Shown piece by piece: positions 33,647-40,650 of a stretch of DNA of 40,650 nucleotides. The notes under the pieces are model-generated. The model was given only the letters and a program-made list of their open reading frames with translations, did not search any database and had not been told where the DNA came from. A program made the translations under genes and the position numbers. Source of the DNA: Circinella minor. Lineage: Eukaryota > Mucoromycota > Mucoromycetes > Mucorales > Lichtheimiaceae. The stretch spans positions 1 to 40,650 of the forward strand of contig JAEPRB010000312.1 in NCBI GenBank assembly GCA_016758965.1, given 5' to 3'. How positions within the stretch are numbered: position 1 is the first letter of the stretch; each line of letters begins with the position of its first letter.

Positions 33647-36031
33647 TTACTATTATATCAGTTGGATGAGTGCTAAATAATTTTTGAACTTTATTTGGTC
33701 GCATTGTCGTTAATAATGGTGATGCATATGTTGATCTTGTTGTACTATAATTATCATCATCTTGTTGTTGTCGTTGTAAAATACTTTTTCGTTTCATACT
33801 TGCTGGGGTGGGTAATAAAGGAGGTGGTGGCGGTGAGAATGATGTTTCTACTTGTTTTTTATCATTATTTTTACTAAACCACCCTTGACTATCACGTTTA
33901 GATTCTTCTATCGCACGTCGTGCTCGAGCTATTCTTTGTTCAATGGTTGATATATTGAATGAAGATGAAACTAATTCATCATTGTCTTCTTCTCCTCTTC
34001 CTTGAAGAGGTTTTTTCAATCGTTCCATATTACGCATTAGATCCGATTCAGCAGGTTTAATTGCAGATGTTTTTGCTATTTGAAGTAATTCGGATCGAAT
34101 TGTAGCCATGCGTTCAAATAATACATCAAAGTTATTCGTTGTTCCTGTTTTTTCTGTTTTTGTTGTAGGTGCTGGTGTGGATGTATATCGATCGTTATTC
34201 GTATTTGTTTCTGACGTCCTAAGTTTATGTGTAGATAATGATGATAAGGAGGAAGAAGATGTTAATTTGATTTGTGGTACAGAACGCGATTTTTCAATAG
34301 ATGTATTATCTAATTGACTAGGTAAATCATCAAGCCATTGTCGCATTCGTGTTGATTCTTCTACTGTTTTTTCTTCTTCGGTTACTTTTTCTTTTTCTTC
34401 TTCTTTTTCACGTGGTTCCTCTATTTCTTGATCAGTGGTCATGATGGATAATCGAGACTTTTTTTGTGTTGGAGCAGAAGAAGATGGAAGAGAAATAATA
34501 GGTCGTTGAGGTCTTCGTTCAATTACTGATTTATTTACATTCGACATATCTCTTTTGTTTTCTTGTTCTTGGTAACGATAAGATGGTGTTGTTATCGTTG
34601 AGGGGGGTGCTAAAAAGGGTGATTCTTTGTCAATAGGATGTACATCATCCTCCTGACTTTGATCCATCGTTGTTATCGTCTCATCATTATACCATGATTG
34701 TCGTCGTTCATTTGTATGATCATTATTATTAAGAATGAAATTATTTGACAATGCTTGACTTTCATCATTGGCTACCTCTTCCATCACAACAGATCCTTTT
34801 CGGTGTAACGAGGATGGATGTTGATCGGTCATAGAATTTCGTAATTTTTGATTATTATCCAAAAGATTAAACATGTCATCCAAGAATGATTTTCTCTTAT
34901 CAGAGTGTTTAGATTGTTTATCCATTTGATTATCAGTAACAATAGATCCATTATCATCGAGTTGGAATCTTCCTGTGCCTGCACTGGAAACTGTTGTATC
35001 AGGTCGTTTTCCTTGTAATTCATCATGTAATGATCGTCCACTTAATGTTATTTGCATGGGTTCCTCATCATCATCATAGTGTTGTTGATTCTTATCCTCC
35101 GCTACATTTTCATTTTCATCATTGTCATTGTTGAAATTTGATTCTTGTAACCAAAAAGAATGATTCTCTGAAGAAGGTAATGATGGTAATCGTGGTTGTA
35201 TTGGTTGTGGTGGTAATAATTCCTTTTGATCCTGTTCTTGTTGTTGTTGTTGTTGTTGTTGCTGACGCTCATGAGGTGGAACATTTTCCTTATCATTATC
35301 ATTCGAATTTTCATTATCTATTTGATTTTCAATATTATTATTATTGTTATTGTTATTATGACTTTGGTCTTGTTCTTCATTACTATTATTATTTAATGTA
35401 GCTATTTCAGTAGGAGTAAGTTCTTTTTTTGCAAAACGATCTGTAATTCGTTTTAATTCAGCAACTACATCACGTCGACCTGTAGTAATTCGTGATTGAT
35501 TGGAAGAAGTAATTATAGGTCGTGCCAATTCTGATTGTTCTTGTATTGAAGATTCAGGTACAGAAGAAATAATATGTTGTTGTGTTGATAATTTTTTAGA
35601 AAAAGTAGAAGACGAAATAGAAGGTCGATTTTTAGTTGAAGCAAGAGCAGTAAATATATCTCGTCGCGTGGAAGTGGGTAAAGGTGGTGGATTATGAGTT
35701 GTTATTATAGAAGACGATGGCATGGTTGGTTTTACAGAAATAGGTCTTGAAGGGTGTGGAAGAGTAAAAGTGTGTTGTTGTTGTTGTTGTTGTTGACGAT
35801 TACGTAGTCTTAAACGATTACGATTGACTTCAGGTGATACTGATGCTTTATCTATATTAAAATGATCAACATTTGTTTTCAACTTAAAAAGATTTTTTTG
35901 TGTTAAAAGAATATATTTTTATTTTTACCAAACCATGAATCGTCTCCTTGAGAAGAATGTTCTGGATGTTTAAAATCATAATATTTAGGAGCGTCAAATT
36001 CCCAAGGAGTATTTTGTTCATTATCGTTCAT
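33257..36031 (-). CDS. TPX2-like spindle assembly factor with Aurora-binding-like N-terminus
   Basis: Four exons in transcript order, 36031-35929, 35851-33651, 33541-33443 and 33349-33257, encode about 831 aa. The N-terminus reads WEFDAPKYYDF (10-20) and then DDSWF (30-34). This parallels YSYDAP…IDSWF of vertebrate TPX2, where the aromatic residues and Trp-Phe contact Aurora A, and EFAAP.F.DF…WF of plant TPX2. The C-terminus has TVPKSPRFATDTRSR (814-828), matching the TVP.SP.F..R motif of TPX2 repeats. Between them the protein is disordered, with poly-Q and poly-N runs and short helices (IEQRIARARRAIEESKR). In animals and plants TPX2 activates Aurora A and nucleates spindle microtubules. The exon 1/2 junction uses the internal acceptor AATATAG because only that keeps frame. 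An upstream in-frame Met at 36169 is rejected as start. Family assignment rests on short motifs. Confidence 0.65.
33386..33413. repeat. (AT)n microsatellite in intron 3 of TPX2-like gene
   Basis: About 14 AT units between donor at 33442 and acceptor at 33350. Confidence 0.9.
33612..33645. repeat. (AT)n microsatellite in intron 2 of TPX2-like gene
   Basis: About 17 AT units directly after the GTAAGT donor at 33650. It lies within a 109-nt intron. Confidence 0.9.
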
Positions 36032-36691
36032 TTCTTCTTGTATTTTATTATTGTTTTTAAAAAAGATAGAAAAGTGCTGAACTAAAACAGATTTGGGAAT
36101 TATTATTTTTTTTTTGCATTGGTATATAAAAAAATAAAGAGCGCGTCTTTTTGTGGTTTGAGGTTCCAATTTTAATAATTTATTTATTTAGTTATGGAAT
36201 CATATTTCAATAATTTATATAAAGTTATAGAATGTAGTTAGTATCCCTTTTCAATGAGTTTTATATTAATAGGATCTCCTTATTCCTTTTTTTATTATTA
36301 TTATTAAACAACTTATATCATTTAAAGGCTTTAATGAGAAAAGAAGTGAATCTAACAAAATAAATTACTTAAGTAGTTCTTGAGATATATATAGTATATT
36401 ATAGGACATATGTAAATATTCTAGTGAACCCTTACTGCCACATTTTTTCATTTAAATATAAAAAAATTCTCTTTACAAATTCTTCTTCTTTTCTCTTTTT
36501 TTTTTTTTTTTTCATTTAATCATTATCAGCCTAAAGTCCCCCCTCTTCCATATAACAATATCTAATGCAGGAGAACATATTTGAAATGAAAAAAAAAAAA
36601 AAAAAAAAAAACTTCTGAAACTCAGAGCCAGCTTAAAAAAAAAAAAGACTTAAAATTTTCAAAAACACCCATTTACATTGAAAACTAAAGA
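36032..36691. other. Divergent intergenic region TPX2-like/LRP1
   Basis: 660 bp between opposite-strand start codons. AT-rich with long T (about 36497-36512) and A (about 36590-36611) runs. No site could be assigned. Confidence 0.5.
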
Positions 36692-37502
36692 ATGGATCCA
36701 GCACAAGAACAAAAAGCAAAAAAAGCAGCTAAAGCTTTAAAATCGAGAATAGATGTTATTCAAAAACATTTAGATCCTATTTTAGCGGGTCCTTTAAGTG
36801 AAACTTATGGTCCATTACCAACTAATGAAAAAGCACAATTTGAAGTTTTATTATCATTTACCCTTAATACACTTTATCACAGTAAGTATATATAATATAA
36901 TATAATATAATATAATAACTTTTATTAATATATAAATATAGTTTATTTAAAAACACATGGAGTTAATCCACTTGATCACCATGTAACAAATGAATTAGTA
37001 AGTTAAAATAGATTTTTTAAATTATAAAATATGTAAAATATTAAATAGAATAACCTTTATTATTATTATTATAGCAACGTGTAAAAGAATATATTGAAAA
37101 AATCAAAGTGGCAGAAGGAAGAGGACCCAAACGTAAGGATAAAAGAGTGAATTTAAAATTTTTATTAAATTCTTATTTATTAAATAATATTGATAATAGG
37201 AACAATGGAATTGGATAAGGGTGCAGCAGATAGATTTATTAAATCAGCATTAGCAGGAGAAGAAGATAATGAAGAAGAAGAAGAAGAAGGTAAGATAATA
37301 ATTTATAATAATAATAATAATAATAATAAATATTAATGACTTTTTAAATAAAGGAAAACAACATAATATAAAGAAACGATCACTTCGAAAAGAAAAAAGT
37401 ACTTTGGAAGAAGAAGAACAAGATTTAAATAATAATAATAATATTCAACGTAAACGTGCAAGAGTAGATCCTTTTGCTGGACCAAAGAATGGTTCTAATT
37501 AA
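36692..37502 (+). CDS. LRP1: C1D/Lrp1 (Rrp47) nuclear exosome cofactor
   Basis: Five exons, 36692-36881, 36942-36997, 37075-37132, 37200-37289 and 37354-37502, encode about 180 aa. The N-terminal helical Sas10/C1D domain has LDPILAGPLSETYGPLPTNEKAQFEVLLSF split as short blocks, followed by NTLYH-IYLKTHGVNP and QRVKEYIEKIKVAEGRGPKR, a family hallmark. The C-terminus is lysine-rich and acidic (poly-Glu, RKRARVDPFAGPKN). Lrp1/C1D binds and stabilises Rrp6 and helps the nuclear exosome process rRNA and snoRNA 3' ends. Introns are short (60-77 nt) and AT-rich. The gene is divergent from the TPX2-like gene. C-terminal low complexity makes exon 5 variable, but all frames connect. Confidence 0.9.
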
Positions 37503-38275
37503 AAACTCCTTTATCACATAGCATTTATCATTCATATATACAAGTAATTTATGTCATTATTTCTTTCTAACTTTTTATAAAATATTTTTACACATGAAAA
37601 GGAATGATGCACAGACAATAATTAATCATGTCAATGTTTATATATTATACAGTATATATATATATAAATGTAGGACAATAAGTAGTAGTACAAGTTTTTT
37701 TTTTAGGTGGCCATGTGTATTTTACACGATTTTAATTACCCTATAAAAAACTCATTTTATTTTTATTTTTTTTAGATCGACACTTTTTTTTTAAGCTTAT
37801 TTATGTTGAATAAAAAAAAAAAAAAGAAAGGAGGGAAAAAGCATTGTTTAAATAAAGCTGGATCATAATTGTGAATTTGATTATAATTCAAAGGAGTTTT
37901 TTTGAAAGTAAGGGGGTTTTTTACTTGGGGTAAAAAAAGGAGTTATTATTATATGTGGCAACGGATTATTCTATTCTATTTTTTTTGGGGGGGGGAGAAG
38001 AAAGAAAAGGGAGAAAGAAAAGGAGGAGGGAAGGGGGGGGAGGAAGAGAGGGCAAGGAAAAAGGATCTAAATATAATATCCCAAAAGAACAACTTAAAGG
38101 GTCATCTTCTCTTTTTCTTTTTCTTTTTATTTCCTTTTCTCTTCTTTTTCTAATTTTTTTTTCTCCTCTTATTATTTTGCCACTCATAAAATATATATAT
38201 ATTTTTTTTTTGTTTTACGAAACAAATATAAAGAAGAAAGTTTCTTTTTAAGAAAAGGAAAATAAAAATAAAACT
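37503..38275. other. Intergenic with G-rich and CT-rich tracts
   Basis: AT-rich 3' flank of LRP1, then a purine-rich stretch with G runs (37985-38060) and a CT-rich stretch (38100-38170) upstream of the next start. Open frames here are low complexity. No gene is supported. Confidence 0.5.
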
Positions 38276-40414
38276 ATGAGTACAACTACAACAACTTCTC
38301 GAAAAGGTTCTGTCATCAATTCAATGAATCGACGTCGATATTCTACTGCATCTACTTCTATTCAAGAAAATAATGAAGAAAATACACTTCATTTACGCCA
38401 AAAATTAGCTCTTTTAAGAGGTCGAGTTCAACAAAAACAACAACCATCCCCTGCAGCACAAGTACCATCGCCACAAATTAATAATAATACTTCTGCTGTT
38501 ACTACTACTGCTACGCGAACACGTACAACTCGACGTTCTTCTTTAGCTGCTTTAACAGCATCAGCAAGAGCAAAACAAGTTCTTCGAAATAATAATGATC
38601 ATTCCATAAAAAAATCGAATATTAATAATAATGGTGACACGAATGACAATAATAATAAACGACCCATTAATAATAATAATAAAAAATTGAACACAACCAA
38701 ATTACCTCGTTTGTTATCTACATCTCCTGTACAACCTAGTTCTTCTTCTTTTAATGAACCAGAACCCAATCATTATTCTTATCATCAAAATCAACAATCT
38801 ACTACTACAACTACAACAACAACATCACCCACTACAAAACAAATCCGACCAAGAAGTAAAAGTGTTAAAACTGATTTAGGTATGGTTCGGAGGAACAATA
38901 GTAGAAAACAAAAGGAGTGCTGTAAAAATATGACATCCGCCTCCCCCTCTCGATCTCCTTCTTTTACTACTACAACTAGTAAATGTAAAACAATCACGCC
39001 CAATAATGAAGAAAAATTAATTGATTTAAATCGACGATTATTAGCTGCATTACTTGATGATGATGATGATGATCATAATAATAATGATAATTATAATGAT
39101 GATACTAAATCAACACCACCCGCACCAGAAGATCGTATCACATTATTCCCTGAAGATGATGATGATGATGAACCAATAATTAAAATATCCAAAGTAGAAA
39201 AAGCGAGAAGTCAACGAAGAAAAAGTATGCCTGCTGTAAAAGATGTTAAAACAAGTACTTATGTGGATGAAAATAGTCAACCTGATCCTGGATTTTGGAA
39301 AGAATTAGTGGATATTAAATCAAGGCTTCAAAAATTAGAAGTACAAAATGAATTTGAAGATAATAATTGTAATATAATGGGAAATAGTAATAGTAATAGT
39401 ACAACGACTACCCATACAACACCTACTGCATCTGTATTTGATAAACAACAACAACAACATCAACAACCATCCTCCCCTCTCAGTAGTAGTAATAATACAA
39501 TTTCTTCCTCACCATTACAACCACGTATAAGTGTACATCAAAAAAGATTACAAGATGCATTTGCTATTTTTGAACATAAACAACACTATACTTCAACAAA
39601 ACCTAATCCAATGTTAAAATCCATGGCTACTGTAATTGCTGAAACTATTTCTATTAATCAAAAATTATGGACTGCTATACCTCAAGATCTTGGTACAGAT
39701 GCTCGGTCTTTAGTTGCATTACAAAAGAGTAGTGATACTCAATTAAGAGAATTAACGGAATCCATTTATTTATTGGGTGGTGAATATGAACAACAATCTG
39801 TAGATCCAATTATTCTTCCTCGACATACATATCCATCATCTCGACGTCCATCTCAACTTTATTCACCACCAGCAGTTAATGTAATAGAAGATCCAATATT
39901 AGTAACACAGCAACAACAGCAACAATATATTCCCCCATCACCAGCTACAACAGCAACACGTCCTTCATCACACTATTATTATACCAATATGGAACAACAA
40001 ATTCAATCACCAAGATCAAGACCTTCTTCTTATTATCATACCAGCAACAATAATATGTCATCTTATCAACCTTTGATTAAACCATTACAACAACAACAGC
40101 AACAACAACAAGTTGTAAATAATAATACAGTACCACTTTCTTCTTCATTAGATGTTCATTCACCGAGAAATAGTATTCGACCCCTCAAAGTAGCAGGTAT
40201 TCTTGATTATTCTACAAATATGAATGGTAGTACAGCAGGAATACAACAACAACAACAGCATCATCAAACAATGGGAGGAATAGATCAACATTATCATTAT
40301 TATCATAATAATAATAATAATAATAATAATAGTCGACCTACATCTAAATATTATGATCCATATCATCAACGATATACAAGTGGTGGTACGATTAGTTTAT
40401 ATGATGATTTATAA
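38276..40414 (+). CDS. Large disordered protein with two ordered islands, function unknown
   Basis: Single frame of 712 aa beginning MSTTTTTSRKGSVINSMNRRR. Most of it is N/Q/T/S-rich with poly-Asn, poly-Gln and poly-Asp runs. Two stretches look ordered. Residues about 330-362 (DPGFWKELVDIKSRLQKLE) form a likely short coiled coil. Residues about 416-506 (HQKRLQDAFAIFEHKQ, MATVIAETISINQKLWTAI, LVALQKSSDTQLRELTESIYLL) form a predicted helical domain. R-R/K-x-S sites (RRSSLA, RRKSMP) suggest basophilic kinase targets. I do not recognise a family. No intron is needed. The long uninterrupted frame in AT-rich DNA argues that it is real. The C-terminus ends SGGTISLYDDL. Confidence 0.7.
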   Translation: MSTTTTTSRKGSVINSMNRRRYSTASTSIQENNEENTLHLRQKLALLRGRVQQKQQPSPAAQVPSPQINNNTSAVTTTATRTRTTRRSSLAALTASARAKQVLRNNNDHSIKKSNINNNGDTNDNNNKRPINNNNKKLNTTKLPRLLSTSPVQPSSSSFNEPEPNHYSYHQNQQSTTTTTTTTSPTTKQIRPRSKSVKTDLGMVRRNNSRKQKECCKNMTSASPSRSPSFTTTTSKCKTITPNNEEKLIDLNRRLLAALLDDDDDDHNNNDNYNDDTKSTPPAPEDRITLFPEDDDDDEPIIKISKVEKARSQRRKSMPAVKDVKTSTYVDENSQPDPGFWKELVDIKSRLQKLEVQNEFEDNNCNIMGNSNSNSTTTTHTTPTASVFDKQQQQHQQPSSPLSSSNNTISSSPLQPRISVHQKRLQDAFAIFEHKQHYTSTKPNPMLKSMATVIAETISINQKLWTAIPQDLGTDARSLVALQKSSDTQLRELTESIYLLGGEYEQQSVDPIILPRHTYPSSRRPSQLYSPPAVNVIEDPILVTQQQQQQYIPPSPATTATRPSSHYYYTNMEQQIQSPRSRPSSYYHTSNNNMSSYQPLIKPLQQQQQQQQVVNNNTVPLSSSLDVHSPRNSIRPLKVAGILDYSTNMNGSTAGIQQQQQHHQTMGGIDQHYHYYHNNNNNNNNSRPTSKYYDPYHQRYTSGGTISLYDDL

Positions 40415-40608
40415 ATAATTATTATTTTGTTTCATCCTAAACTTTCTTATAAATCATCGTCACCCGCATATATAGCAAAAAAAAAACTTTATTTTTTTTT
40501 TCTTCTTCTTTGTATTATAATATTTGTAAATTTTTTAATCTTTTGTTTGTTTTGCTTTTTTTTAAATATTTGTTCTTTCTCCACTCACCTCCTCCACCCC
40601 CCCCCCCC

Positions 40609-40640
<32 letters not shown>

Positions 40641-40650
40641 CTTTTTTTTT
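40415..40650. other. 3' flank with homopolymer runs
   Basis: AT-rich 3' flank of the last gene, ending in a C run, an A run of roughly 28 and a T run at the window edge. The run lengths may be affected by sequencing or assembly. Confidence 0.5.

Noticed and set aside
35852..35882. Extending TPX2-like exon 2 upstream to 35882
   Set aside because: The AAG acceptor there gives a stop in the exon 1 phase; the internal AATATAG acceptor keeps frame.
36032..36169. Upstream in-frame Met for the TPX2-like protein
   Set aside because: The added residues are Lys/Phe/Ile-rich translation of A/T runs; the Met at 36031 directly precedes the conserved motif.
37902..38251. Overlapping open frames upstream of the last gene
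   Set aside because: Low-complexity G-rich and CT-rich sequence; no coding character.

Overview
The window is nuclear DNA of a fungus. It is AT-rich, genes sit on both strands, most genes are split by short GT-AG introns of roughly 50-165 nt, and the proteins carry long Q/N/S/T-rich disordered tracts. Gene content (Arl8, a TPX2-like spindle protein, an ENA-type sodium ATPase, an Slm1-like BAR/PH protein, an STE13/DAP2-like dipeptidyl aminopeptidase) and the homopolymer-rich intergenic DNA suggest an early-diverging filamentous fungus, most likely Mucoromycota. That placement is inference; no species marker was identified. Exon coordinates were derived by hand from splice signals, reading-frame continuity and family conservation.

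Left end (1-3700) is repeat and transposon debris: a tRNA-like sequence, a degenerate 11-12 bp minisatellite, three GC-rich short repeats, a decayed Pif1-like helicase C-terminus of the Helitron type (about 1519-2244, with frameshifts and a stop), and downstream on the same strand a hairpin-rich, CTAG-ending sequence that looks like the Helitron 3' terminus (ends 2841).

Gene region A (3.7-14.5 kb): Alba-domain protein (+), 13-exon dipeptidyl aminopeptidase (+), mitochondrial acyl carrier protein (+), Hgh1 eEF2 chaperone (-, 8 exons), Arl8 GTPase (+). Region 14.5-16.8 kb holds no recognised gene. Gene region B (16.8-22.7 kb): disordered hypothetical protein (-), mitochondrial ribosomal protein uS15m (-, with a GC-AG intron), PPX1/prune-type DHH phosphoesterase (+, with an in-frame stop-free intron), ribosomal stalk protein P2 (-, with a probable 5'UTR intron). 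Region 22.7-25.3 kb is gene-poor and holds palindromic and duplicated repeats.

Gene region C (25.3-40.4 kb): ENA-type P-type ATPase (-) divergent from an Slm1-like TORC2/PIP2 effector (+); Rpp14-like RNase P/MRP subunit (-); TPX2-like spindle assembly factor (-) with an Aurora-A-binding-like N-terminus; C1D/Lrp1 exosome cofactor (+); and a large disordered protein with two ordered islands (+). Most genes are core eukaryotic housekeeping functions. No gene cluster with a shared pathway and no CRISPR or defence-type system is visible. The most notable items are the TPX2-like gene, the Helitron remnant, the tRNA-like element, the palindrome cluster near 24.4-24.7 kb, and unusual introns.
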